In this document: in pieces, positions 1 to 7,411 of the stretch | Layout: each line of letters opens with the position of its first letter | How positions within the stretch are numbered: the stretch's first letter is position 1 | Assembly (NCBI GenBank): GCA_018402095.1 | Contig: JAGYJO010000037.1 | Coordinates: forward strand, 1 to 11,442 | Direction of reading: 5' to 3' | DNA: 11,442 nt | Origin: a bacterium | GTDB lineage: Bacteria > Margulisbacteria > Marinamargulisbacteria > SXXA01 | Position numbers and translations under genes: made by a program | Notes under the pieces: model-generated | Database searches by the model: none | What the model was told of the DNA's origin: nothing | The model's input: only the letters and a program-made list of their open reading frames with translations

Positions 1-89
1 TTCGTTCCGTTTATGTAGCTCCGCTACACCGCACGGACCGAGAAATGGCACATCTGTGGCATTTCGAAACATCGCAAAACGCGCACAGG
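1..89. repeat. Hairpin-rich sequence after the metal-uptake operon
   Basis: This stretch lies just 3' of the last permease gene on the minus strand. Two inverted repeats are visible. TGTAG (14-18) and CTACA (24-28) flank a 5-nt loop, inside a wider CCGT (7-10)/ACGG (33-36) pair. AAATGGCACA (43-52) and TGTGGCATTT (55-64) form a 10-bp stem with one mismatch. Neither is followed by a clear T-run on the minus strand, so a terminator role is only possible. A minus-strand ATG at 70-72 opens a 24-codon frame that runs off the window; it has no Shine-Dalgarno sequence and overlaps the palindromes, so I do not call it a gene. Confidence 0.35.
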
Positions 90-1181
90 TCAATACCGCA
101 TTACCCGACGGGCCATTTCCCGTCCCAAAGGGGTGAGTTGTAGCTGGTTTTTTTCGCGTTGGATATAATTTCTCGATACCCCATGTCGAATGGCACGTCC
201 TGCCAAATTGCGTGACCATCCCATGTGGTGAATCATATGACTCGTGGTGGATTCTGATGCTTCCGATGGGGTGCCTTCATGGCTCAGGAGTTGGACAAGC
301 AAGAGATCAGACGCGAATCGTACTTTTTGTTCTTGGAATCGCCATAACCGTGGCAAAATCCCAAAGCGTGGGGATACACACAACGCGATGATGAACAAAA
401 GTCCGGCGGCGACTGCCATACATCCAGCCAAACTCAAGTCGTAGTGAGAGGCAAAGAGATACCCGCTGACAACTGCTGAAACGCCAGCCAGTATACTGCC
501 CCAGACCATATGACTGAGTCGATAGACCATGAGGTAGGCCGTTGCAGCAGGAACGATCATCAGGGCGACGACCAAGATAGACCCAACGACCTGAAAGGCA
601 CCAACCGTGGTAAGGCTGACGATGAGCATGAGGCCGTAATGAATCCAGCGTGATGAAATGCCCATGCTGTCGGATAGCGCCGGATCGAAGGTGGAGACAG
701 TGAGTGTCGGATAAAACCGCCAGACGAGGAAGCTGTTGAGGCTGGCCAATAGGCCGGACACCCACAATCCACTAGGGCCTAAATCCCATCCCAATAGCGT
801 CAATCGGTGAAAGGGCGCGAAGGCCAACTCTCCCAAGAGAACAGCGTCGGTATCCAGGTGGACATCTCCCGCAAATTGGTTGATCAAAATAATGGCCAGC
901 GCAAAAAAAGCGGGAAATACCAATCCGATAGCGGCATCCTCTTTGAGTCGTTTGGATTGGACGATCATTTCAGTGATGATGACGGTGGCCATGCCGGCTA
1001 GCGTGGCACCAAGCATGAGGAATGGTGAGCTTAATGACTCTGTCCAAAAAAAGCCCAGTACAATCCCCAGTAAAATCGCATGACTGATAGCATCACTCAT
1101 GAGGGACATACGACGCAAAACGAGGAAAACGCCGGGAAGTACGCATGCAATAGTGGTGAGTATCGCGATTGCCAAAATCAT
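90..1181 (-). CDS. Metal ABC transporter permease with C-terminal winged-helix tail (TroD/MntD-like)
   Basis: Inner-membrane permease of a Zn/Mn-type ABC importer (ABC-3 family), expected to pair with the neighbouring permease to form the channel. The 363-residue protein has about eight hydrophobic segments over residues 1-272. It carries the family hallmarks SLMSDAISHA near 26-35, KEDAAIG at 80-86 and TFDPALSDSMG at 164-174. Residues 285-363 are soluble and end in LTPLGREMARRV, the wing-and-last-helix pattern of winged-helix proteins. Such a tail is known in TroD/MntC-type permeases and explains the length above the usual 270-290. The ATG at 1179-1181 overlaps the upstream stop by 4 nt, so it is translationally coupled. 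The metal cannot be read from sequence; Mn or Zn are likeliest. Confidence 0.9.
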   Translation of the reverse strand: MILAIAILTTIACVLPGVFLVLRRMSLMSDAISHAILLGIVLGFFWTESLSSPFLMLGATLAGMATVIITEMIVQSKRLKEDAAIGLVFPAFFALAIILINQFAGDVHLDTDAVLLGELAFAPFHRLTLLGWDLGPSGLWVSGLLASLNSFLVWRFYPTLTVSTFDPALSDSMGISSRWIHYGLMLIVSLTTVGAFQVVGSILVVALMIVPAATAYLMVYRLSHMVWGSILAGVSAVVSGYLFASHYDLSLAGCMAVAAGLLFIIALCVSPRFGILPRLWRFQEQKVRFASDLLLVQLLSHEGTPSEASESTTSHMIHHMGWSRNLAGRAIRHGVSRNYIQREKNQLQLTPLGREMARRVMRY

Positions 1182-2008
1182 GAGTTACCCTTTCTCATTT
1201 GTTTCAGTAGAGACACCAAGACAATGGCGGAGAGTACCAGGACGATGACCGGTCCTGTGGGTAGTTTGGGGATGAGGCTGCTGATCCATGCGCCAGAGAG
1301 CGCAGAAAAAGCCCCTATACCCGCCGCAAGAAACACCATCATGCCCAATCGGTGTGTCCATTGTCTGGCTGCTGCAGCTGGCGCGACGAGGAGTGCGCTC
1401 ATGAGTACCACCCCGACACTCTGTAGCCCGATGACGATGGCGATGACAATCATCCCGGTGAGGAGAATTTCCAGTATGGCGGTTTTGAGACCCAAAGATT
1501 TGGCGAAAGCGGGATCAAACGTAAAAACTTTGAAGTGTTGCCAAAGCAAGATGAGTAGTCCCAGTACTGCACTCCCCAGAATGGCCATCATGATGACATC
1601 CGAACGAAGCATCGTAGCTGCACTACCAAACAGATAGGTCCCTAACCCACTTTGGTTTGATGTGGGTAGTCGTTGGATAATGCTCATAAGCACCATTCCC
1701 AACCCAAAAAAGACAGACAAGATGAACCCTAGGGCGGCATCATCTTTGAGTGGGGTGAATCGCCGTAGTCCCGACACGATGAGGACGCCCAGCCACCCCG
1801 CGAGCAAGGCCCCTAGTGCCAGTACCCAAGGGGACTTGGTCCACGTCAGTAGAAACGCGATACAGAGTCCAGGCAATGCGGCGTGGGAAATCGCGTCACC
1901 CAAGAGGCTTTGCTTTCGCAATAGGGCAAAGCATCCCAAGGCTCCTGAGACAGTGCCCAGAATCAAAGCCCCACTGCCCACGATGAGGAGCGTGTAGTCG
2001 AGGATCAT
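1178..2008 (-). CDS. Metal ABC transporter permease (TroC/ZnuB-like)
   Basis: Second integral-membrane subunit of the metal importer, 276 residues, the normal length for the ABC-3 permease family. It is hydrophobic throughout, with about eight predicted membrane spans. The conserved stretch LLGDAISHAALPGL (35-48), the KDDAALGF loop and TFDPAFAKSLGL all align in kind with the companion permease, showing the two are paralogues that probably form a heterodimer. It lacks the winged-helix tail. Its ATG (2006-2008) overlaps the ATPase stop by 4 nt, and its own stop overlaps the next permease start by 4 nt. Confidence is high for the family and low for the metal. Confidence 0.92.
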   Translation of the reverse strand: MILDYTLLIVGSGALILGTVSGALGCFALLRKQSLLGDAISHAALPGLCIAFLLTWTKSPWVLALGALLAGWLGVLIVSGLRRFTPLKDDAALGFILSVFFGLGMVLMSIIQRLPTSNQSGLGTYLFGSAATMLRSDVIMMAILGSAVLGLLILLWQHFKVFTFDPAFAKSLGLKTAILEILLTGMIVIAIVIGLQSVGVVLMSALLVAPAAAARQWTHRLGMMVFLAAGIGAFSALSGAWISSLIPKLPTGPVIVLVLSAIVLVSLLKQMRKGNS

Positions 2009-2751
2009 GCGCCTGGCACTTCAAAAAAGGCGCTTCGTCCGCCATAGGCCGCCCTGAGATTTTCGTCAGTGATGACTTCCTGTACGGGGCCCACGGCAAT
2101 TTGACGGACATTGAGCAAGAGCGCCCAGTCGAAATAACTGGTGAGGGTTTGGAGATCGTGGTGAACGACCAGTAGTGTTTTGCCTGCTTTTCGGAGGTCC
2201 TGGAGGACGCTGACGATGGCTTTTTCTGTAGCGACATCCACGCCGACAAAGGGTTCATCCATGAGGTAGATCATCGCGTCTTGAACCAAGGCCCGTGCCA
2301 AAAACACCCGTTGTTGTTGTCCGCCTGAGAGTGCGCTGATGTGCCGGTCTGCAAACTCGGTCATATTGACCTGCTCCAGTGCCGCATCTACCCGTGATTT
2401 GTCGTCTGCTGAGGGGCGCCCAAACCACCCCATCTGACCGTAGCGCCCCATCATCACGACATCCCGAACGGTGGTGGGAAAATCCCAATCGACAGACGTT
2501 CGTTGGGGAACATAGCCAACGACATGCCGTTGCTGTTTGTAGGGAAGTCCCATGACTTGCACCTGTCCCGAGGCGGGTTTGAGTAGACCCAGAATAGCTT
2601 TGAGTAGGGTTGTTTTGCCGGCGCCATTGGGACCGACGATGGCCACGAGGACACCTTGGGGGATTTCAATGTCGATATCCCAGAGGACGGCTTTGTCTTG
2701 GTAGGCAAGCGTCAGGTCGTGGACAGCGATGGCAGGGATTTGTGCATTCAC
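2005..2751 (-). CDS. Metal ABC transporter ATP-binding protein (TroB/ZnuC-like)
   Basis: Cytoplasmic ATPase that powers the metal importer, 248 residues and complete. Walker A GPNGAGKT is at 40-47, the Q-loop Gln at about 83 (VPQR), the signature LSGGQQQR at 141-148, Walker B IYLMDEP at 161-167 with Asp165 and Glu166, and the switch His at about 198 (VHHDL). VPQRTSVDWDFPTTVRDVVMMG is typical of the manganese/zinc/iron ATPase subfamily. The start is GTG (2749-2751), chosen because it forms a GTGA overlap with the stop of the upstream binding protein and gives the normal family N-terminus. It sits centrally in the five-gene operon. Confidence 0.94.
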   Translation of the reverse strand: MNAQIPAIAVHDLTLAYQDKAVLWDIDIEIPQGVLVAIVGPNGAGKTTLLKAILGLLKPASGQVQVMGLPYKQQRHVVGYVPQRTSVDWDFPTTVRDVVMMGRYGQMGWFGRPSADDKSRVDAALEQVNMTEFADRHISALSGGQQQRVFLARALVQDAMIYLMDEPFVGVDVATEKAIVSVLQDLRKAGKTLLVVHHDLQTLTSYFDWALLLNVRQIAVGPVQEVITDENLRAAYGGRSAFFEVPGA

Positions 2752-3677
2752 TGGTGGCTATCCTGTTTGCTGAGCGCATTCACGATAGTGTCGACGTTGT
2801 GTTTGACCATGCCAATGTAGGTGCCTTCAAATGTTCCTGGTGCGCCCATGGCGTCAGAGAAAAGTTCGCCGCCAATTTGGACATCCCAGCCACGTGCTTG
2901 GACGGCTTGTTGGACGGCTTGGATGTGTCGTCGGGGTACCGATGACTCGACAAATATTGCCGGTATTTTTCGTGATGCAATAATGTTTGCGAGATTTTGA
3001 ACGTCCTGGGTACCAGCCTCTGCGGCCGTGCTGATGCCTTGTAGTCCAAGCACCTCGACGCCGTAGGCTTGGCCAAAATAGCCAAAGGCGTCATGGGCCG
3101 TGATCAAAACCCGTGATGCGGTGGGTATCTCTTGGATGCGTTGGCGTACGTAACGATCGAGTTCGGCTAATTCTTTGAGGTAGGCAGTGGTGTTGGCTTC
3201 ATATTCAGCCGCATGTGCAGGGTCAAAGGCAGAGACTGTTTTGTTGATTTCTTGGACCACCTGCATCCATAGGGGGACATCAAACCAGATATGGGGATCA
3301 TGTTGTCCGGGGTAGTCTTCCAGATGGTGAATCAGGTCTTGAGGAACGTTTTCCCCCAATGCGATGGTGGGTTTGTCGAGCTCTTTGAGAATGTCGCCCA
3401 GCTTGGCTTCTAAGTGTAACCCGTTGTAAATCACCAACTTGGCGTTGCGTAGTCGTTTGACATCGCCAGCCGTGGCTTTGTACGTGTGGGGATCGACGCC
3501 GGACCCCATGAGGCCCAAGACACTCATGTTGGGGCTGACGATATGCTGGACTGCATCTGCAATCATGCCTGTGGTGGTGATAATGTCGGCTGTGTTGGTG
3601 GTTGGTGCGGTCCCACATGCACTGAGCAAGAGGAGAGAGACGACGAATAGCGCGTTTCGTAGCTGTTGTGTGATCAT
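2748..3677 (-). CDS. Metal-binding substrate lipoprotein of ABC importer (TroA-like, cluster A-I)
   Basis: Periplasmic substrate-binding protein delivering Zn/Mn to the permeases. The 309 residues begin with a lipoprotein signal peptide: hydrophobic 9-18, lipobox LSAC at 18-21, Cys21 lipidated. Metal ligands expected from TroA are all visible: His64 (GVDPHTY), His129 (DPHIWF), His195 (TAHDAFGYF) and Asp275 (SDAMG). A His rather than Glu at the third position favours TroA/ZnuA-like over PsaA/MntC-like sites. The long His-rich loop of many ZnuA proteins is absent; only a short HHLEDYPGQHDPH stretch remains. I start at ATG 3675-3677, one nt after the upstream stop; the frame opens 49 codons earlier, but that part overlaps the barrel gene and precedes the signal peptide. 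Confidence 0.92.
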   Translation of the reverse strand: MITQQLRNALFVVSLLLLSACGTAPTTNTADIITTTGMIADAVQHIVSPNMSVLGLMGSGVDPHTYKATAGDVKRLRNAKLVIYNGLHLEAKLGDILKELDKPTIALGENVPQDLIHHLEDYPGQHDPHIWFDVPLWMQVVQEINKTVSAFDPAHAAEYEANTTAYLKELAELDRYVRQRIQEIPTASRVLITAHDAFGYFGQAYGVEVLGLQGISTAAEAGTQDVQNLANIIASRKIPAIFVESSVPRRHIQAVQQAVQARGWDVQIGGELFSDAMGAPGTFEGTYIGMVKHNVDTIVNALSKQDSHQ

Positions 3678-3678
3678 G

Positions 3679-4752
3679 CTAAAACACCACAGACACGTAG
3701 CTGATGACGCCCATGGCTTGGTTGCCATGTTGGACCTGATCGACAAATGTTTCTGTGCCGATGGTGATGCCATCTTCGAGTGTTTTGCTGACACCGAGCT
3801 GGTATCGGATGACGTTGCGGTCAACCGGTGGTGTGTCGCCTAAGGCTTTGCCCATGCTGGGGTCGGGCATTGTGCTGGAGATACCGCTGTTGTCTCCGTT
3901 GCTGTCAGACGGGAGCCACGCAGAAACGCGGGCACGCCATTCCAGATCTTGATAACGACTGTTGAGACCAATCATGCCCACGGTTACGAGGGTTGTCGCA
4001 GCCGTACCGTCGCCAAATTGGAGCTGTCCAATGTGGCCATTGTAGTCGATGCCATCTTTTGTGATCGCCATGTCTAGGAGATAGGTGGCGGCGTCTGCTT
4101 TGAGGCTATCTGCGTTGGTGTTTGCGCTATCTTCGCGATCATCACTGGCCCATGCGCTGATACCTAGTGTCGCGTTTGAAACCATGGTGGTCCATTGAAA
4201 ACCGTAGGCGAGCTGCGTTCCTTCATTGACGGCACTTTCACCTGTCCCATTGCTGATGAAAAAAGATCCGTTGCCGCCCAGTGTTGGGTGATTGACCATG
4301 ATGCCGACGGTATTTAACGTACCTGCTGGGCCTGCCAGTGCAGTGTAGAGTAATGGGTTGAGTACAAATCCCGAGCTGCCCAGACTCCCGTTGTTGGTGA
4401 GTCTGGCGACTTCTTGTCCGAAAGGCATATCAAAAGACCCTAACGAGACCTGTGTGACTGGGGTGAATTGGTAGGTCATGCCGACGTCTGTCACAGCGAC
4501 TTGTGGTCCTTGGAATCCCAGCCGGCCATTGCCAACACCCGATTGTAGGTTGATATAGGCTTCTGCGCGGGGCGAGAGCTTCCAGCTGGCCGATGCATTG
4601 ATGGCTTGATCGAATTGGAGACTGTTTTGTGAATTGAGATTCCAATAGGGGATTAAGGCAAGTCCAGAGACGGAGAACTGCCCTTGTGCAGAGAGTAGAA
4701 CGGGAAACGTTAAGGTCATGATGCTGGCTAATATTAGTCGTGCTTTATTCAA
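3679..4752 (-). CDS. Predicted outer-membrane beta-barrel protein (porin-like) in the metal-uptake operon
   Basis: A 357-residue protein with a signal peptide (basic MNKAR, hydrophobic 6-20, likely cleavage after the LLSA at 19-22). The body alternates polar and hydrophobic residues in short stretches rich in Gly, Asn, Thr and aromatics, and the last residue is Phe, the usual BAM recognition signature of outer-membrane barrels. SFDMPFGQE (about 107-115) resembles a strand/loop found in OprO/P-like porins, but I do not assign a named family. The start is TTG (4750-4752) with GAGG eight nt upstream; no better in-frame start is seen. It is the first gene of the operon, 1 nt before the metal-binding lipoprotein, suggesting it admits the metal across the outer membrane. 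That function is inferred from context only. Confidence 0.75.
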   Translation of the reverse strand: MNKARLILASIMTLTFPVLLSAQGQFSVSGLALIPYWNLNSQNSLQFDQAINASASWKLSPRAEAYINLQSGVGNGRLGFQGPQVAVTDVGMTYQFTPVTQVSLGSFDMPFGQEVARLTNNGSLGSSGFVLNPLLYTALAGPAGTLNTVGIMVNHPTLGGNGSFFISNGTGESAVNEGTQLAYGFQWTTMVSNATLGISAWASDDREDSANTNADSLKADAATYLLDMAITKDGIDYNGHIGQLQFGDGTAATTLVTVGMIGLNSRYQDLEWRARVSAWLPSDSNGDNSGISSTMPDPSMGKALGDTPPVDRNVIRYQLGVSKTLEDGITIGTETFVDQVQHGNQAMGVISYVSVVF

Positions 4753-4773
4753 TTTTATTACCTCGTATAAGTT

Positions 4774-4797
4774 TATTTTTAAGTGAGCTTAAAAATA
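4774..4797 (-). promoter_or_regulatory. Perfect palindrome: candidate metalloregulator operator
   Basis: The arms TATTTTTAAG (4774-4783) and CTTAAAAATA (4788-4797) are perfect inverted repeats separated by TGAG. The site lies 22 nt upstream of the first gene of the metal operon and covers the putative -10. Size, symmetry and AT-richness are like operators of DtxR/MntR or Fur/Zur-type repressors, but the sequence is not a textbook consensus of either, so the regulator is unassigned. No regulator gene is in the window. Confidence 0.6.
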
Positions 4798-4814
4798 TTA
4801 GAGGAGTTTGTCAA
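4786..4814 (-). promoter_or_regulatory. Candidate sigma70-type promoter of the metal-uptake operon
   Basis: On the minus strand a consensus TTGACA (4814-4809) is followed after 17 nt by TAAGCT (4791-4786), which keeps the key T-A---T positions of a -10 box. The weak -10 lies inside the palindrome at 4774-4797, so repressor binding there would block polymerase. The downstream RBS is GAGG, eight nt before the TTG start. Confidence 0.5.
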
Positions 4815-5109
4815 TTGGGAGTTTTTTTTTCATCATTGCTCTACGCTGGATGCACGCGTGGCATTACCCTCTCCCCAGGACTGACCATTACCCATAAATA
4901 TTCAAAACGCACACCCCTCTCAAAGAGGGGGATTTAAAACAGATGTCTTGTTCCCCTATCTGAGCGGAGTGTCACGCAGTGACGGAGTGTACTTTTATCC
5001 GCGATTTAGCCTCGCCCTATTCCTATCGACAACTGGAATCAAGTGAATTTAAAAAGGGTCACGGATTCTCGTCTTCCCGGGGGTATCCTTTTTCTTTCTT
5101 TGGTAAAAT
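4815..5109. other. Intergenic region with small inverted repeats
   Basis: No gene is seen in these roughly 300 nt. The visible structures are a nine-T run ending near 4829; CCCCTCT (4914-4920) paired with AGAGGGG (4924-4930) around a 3-nt loop; and GTCAC (4971-4975) paired with GTGAC (4979-4983), itself straddled by two direct copies of CGGAGTGT (4965-4972 and 4983-4990). The GC-rich hairpin at 4914-4930 could terminate transcription of the truncated minus-strand gene at 5110, but it lacks a good U-tract. Several short plus-strand frames here have no coding signal I trust. Confidence 0.4.
4914..4930 (-). terminator. Possible hairpin terminator
   Basis: A perfect 7-bp GC-rich stem, CCCCTCT/AGAGGGG with a CAA loop, lies downstream of the minus-strand remnant gene and upstream of the metal operon promoter. 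It is well placed to insulate the two, but there is no U-run, so the assignment is weak. Confidence 0.3.
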
Positions 5110-5850
5110 TCAGGAAAGAAGAGAATTTTTCTTCAGAAACTCAAAAACACTTAGCGCCCAATCGATGATTGATTTCCCTAAAATCTGGTCTAAAAAGGCC
5201 GATGTGGCATGGTATTTAACGGCTGTAGAGCTTGAGAACTCGCCTTGCTCACGATATTTCTGGGTTGTTTCTCTCAGAAAAATAAAGGCCTTTATATCGT
5301 TTATGAAAAGGTAATCTAATGTTGATTGTTGTAGCGTATCATTAGAGAAGTCATCAGACTGATAGTATGCAATTAGCTTGATAAATGGATTTAATAGCAC
5401 AATCTCATCACGTCTTTGACTGCCCCATGTATTGTGTTTACCTATGTCAGGTATTAATCCTGGGTTATTCTTTTTATATGGTTTCCACGCCGATGGTAGA
5501 ATTGTAATTCCAATCCATTTTTCTTTTTGTTCTGCTTGATAGGCTTCGATAAATGCCCTTCCGAAATAAATGGGGTGGTTTCCTGATTGATCCATGCGGT
5601 ATTCGAATTCCCCAAAAGAAATGGTGCCTCTTACCGCAAGTCCTTGAGATAAGAGTGCAGAAAATAGCATGCCGCCTATGGCGTAAATGTCTAAAAAAGC
5701 CCAATCTCCATACCCGGGTTTATCTTGATACAAAATAAATGAATCAGAGAAATGAATGGTTTTAAATTGTGAGTTTAGTGTTTTCCATCTTGATGAAAAA
5801 ATGAAGGTTAACCGATTGAGCCTAGGGGCTTGGGTATTCGTCTTGTTGGA
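5110..5850 (-). pseudogene. 5'-truncated gene of an uncharacterised cyclase-fold-like family
   Basis: The frame is open on the minus strand from the stop of the phospholipid synthase gene (5851) to TGA at 5110. The only usual in-frame start is TTG at 5731-5733, without a Shine-Dalgarno sequence. Recognisable family sequence starts before it: HFSDSFILY lies about 10 codons upstream of that point, followed by GLAVRGTISFGEFEY, YFGRAFIEAYQAEQ and WIGITILPSAW. As I remember it, this arrangement occurs in uncharacterised bacterial proteins that start with a Y-V-A-F-I-D-I-L-G-F-like segment and may have a nucleotide-cyclase-like fold. That N-terminal segment is missing here, so I infer deletion of the 5' end. 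If the TTG start is used, a 207-residue protein would be made. Base composition is AT-richer than its neighbours, suggesting horizontal acquisition. Function is unknown. Confidence 0.6.
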
Positions 5851-7185
5851 CTACCCCGTGATATCGGCCTTCTCCCCATACAAGGGATAGGTCAAATACA
5901 TCACGATAAACACAGAGAAAATCTCTGGTGCCGCGATAAAGTCTAGTGGGACACCAATGAGCTTCAATAGCGTGATGATAAAAAACACAAATGCAGGGAG
6001 TTTGGTTCTGCGAAGGACGGGGTGACGCAAGGCTTTGTCTAAGTGCGGGTAGGCGATAGTCGAAACCATTAGAAAGCTGATCAGCAAGCTGACACCGATG
6101 AGCAAGAGTGGGAGCACGTTGAAAATCGGCGAGGCAATAAGGATACAAACCGCGGCAGCGCCGGTCGGAGATGGGAGTCCCTCAAAGAAATCGCTGTGAC
6201 CAGATCGGTCGAAGCGGCGCAGTCGATAATGAACGGACGCGTAATGGAGGAAGCCAACAGCACCGGCTATCCAAGGTGAAATGTTGAGCATGTAGAGCCA
6301 TTGGGCAATGAGTACGCCGGGCGCAATACCGAAGGTGATGTAGTCGGCTTTGGTATCAAGCTTTGCCCCAAAGTCTGAAAAAACGTCTAAACGTCGGGCC
6401 AGTTTACCGTCTAGTGCATCCAGTATCATACCTGCGAGAATAGCGGCTGCGGCCAAGAGCAACTCATTCTTGAAACCAAAATAAATGGCGAGGATCCCAA
6501 GGCCCACGTTGACCATTGTAGCTGCATTGGGAATGATGATGGTGAGGTTCTTTTTTGCTTTGTCTTTGTCTCCGTCAGCTTTGCGTAGCGCTTGTTGCCA
6601 GACAAATTTCACAAAATAATCCATGAAGGACCAGACCGTAATCGCGACCATGCTCCAGATGAGGGTGCTGATGGTCCATTGCGGCCATGCGGCTATCCAT
6701 TGTCTCAGCCATTCGATGGGCGCAAAAACCCAAGGAACAGGGACCGTCTCGACAGGGATGCGGGCAAAGAGGAGGCCACATATAGGAAGGGTGATAGCTG
6801 TTTTGAACTTGCCTGCCCAGTTGGCGTCAATAATGACACCATTTTTGGCAGAGACCACACGCAGGGCCATGATAGAAAATTCGCGGGCAATAATGAGAAA
6901 GACAGGAAACAGCGATATGACACCGGTTTGCAAAAGGGGTAGAAACACAAGTACCAGAATTTTGTCTGCAAGGGGATCAAGGACCTTGCCCATGTCGGTG
7001 ACCTGGTTGAATCGGCGTGCAACCCAGCCGTCAATATAATCCGTAAGACAAATGATAGTATAGAGGAGAGCCGCCCAAATCACGATGTAGTTCGTGTGGA
7101 ATGGGGTTAGCCAAAATAGCATACCCACCCCGAAAATGCGGGTAATTGTGATCCAATTGGCTAAATTTCGTGTTTTGAGTTCCAT
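5851..7185 (-). CDS. Fused PgsA-PssA: tandem CDP-alcohol phosphatidyltransferase domains
   Basis: A single 444-residue integral-membrane protein with two complete CDP-alcohol phosphatidyltransferase domains. In domain 1 (about 1-200) the motif residues are Asp49, Asp52-Gly53, Ala56-Arg57, Gly66, Asp70 and Asp74. REF (101-103) and GKFKT (125-129) are typical of PgsA, which makes phosphatidylglycerophosphate from CDP-diacylglycerol and glycerol-3-phosphate. A charged linker follows at about 201-213. Domain 2 has IPNAATMVN at 218-226, motif residues Asp256, Asp259-Gly260, Ala263-Arg264, Gly273, Asp277 and Asp281, and FFEGLPSP (333-340), typical of type II PssA (phosphatidylserine synthase). I prefer ATG 7183-7185, preceded by GAGAAG at 6 nt; an in-frame ATG at 7204-7206 would add 7 residues but has no RBS. 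Both active sites look intact; specificity is inferred from motifs. Confidence 0.88.
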   Translation of the reverse strand: MELKTRNLANWITITRIFGVGMLFWLTPFHTNYIVIWAALLYTIICLTDYIDGWVARRFNQVTDMGKVLDPLADKILVLVFLPLLQTGVISLFPVFLIIAREFSIMALRVVSAKNGVIIDANWAGKFKTAITLPICGLLFARIPVETVPVPWVFAPIEWLRQWIAAWPQWTISTLIWSMVAITVWSFMDYFVKFVWQQALRKADGDKDKAKKNLTIIIPNAATMVNVGLGILAIYFGFKNELLLAAAAILAGMILDALDGKLARRLDVFSDFGAKLDTKADYITFGIAPGVLIAQWLYMLNISPWIAGAVGFLHYASVHYRLRRFDRSGHSDFFEGLPSPTGAAAVCILIASPIFNVLPLLLIGVSLLISFLMVSTIAYPHLDKALRHPVLRRTKLPAFVFFIITLLKLIGVPLDFIAAPEIFSVFIVMYLTYPLYGEKADITG

Positions 7186-7259
7186 TGTGAACTTCTCATT
7201 ATACATATTTTTGTAGGTCTTGCCTCATGAAAAATAGTGGCTTTATTGAGATGTGTGTG

Positions 7260-7298
7260 GCCGCCACGTTGCAATCGTTTTGATTGCAACGTGGCGGC
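7260..7298. repeat. Perfect 17-bp inverted repeat (strong intergenic hairpin)
   Basis: GCCGCCACGTTGCAATC (7260-7276) and its exact reverse complement (7282-7298) flank a 5-nt loop. It lies between two minus-strand genes, about 110 nt after the two-TM gene and about 75 nt before the phospholipid synthase gene. On the plus strand only ATTTTG follows, and on the minus strand no U-run follows. A terminator is possible but atypical; a dispersed palindromic repeat or a structured leader of the downstream gene are alternatives. The rest of 7186-7411 holds nothing else I can call. Confidence 0.75.
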
Positions 7299-7411
7299 AT
7301 TTTGAGTCGTGGCGATGAATTGCTTTCGTGTACACTTGCGCCATAATTTCTTGGTTTTAGTTCGGTCTCGTCAGCGAAAGGTGTGTGGGGAGGTGTTTTT
7401 TTATGAGTACC

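Noticed and set aside
1..72. Start of a further minus-strand gene at ATG 70-72
   Set aside because: Only 24 codons are visible, it lies within palindromes and has no Shine-Dalgarno sequence; cannot be supported without the neighbouring sequence.
1080..1637. Plus-strand 185-codon open frame opposite the permeases
   Set aside because: It is antisense to two clearly recognisable permease genes, has no family resemblance and no credible start context; it is a shadow frame.
3678..3824. 49-codon N-terminal extension of the TroA-like protein
   Set aside because: It overlaps the 3' end of the barrel gene and would bury the lipoprotein signal peptide; ATG 3675-3677 is the natural start.
7198..7203. 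Consensus TATAAT on the minus strand just before the phospholipid synthase
   Set aside because: No -35 box at the right distance, and the transcript would start only a few nt before the preferred ATG; probably chance in an AT-rich stretch.
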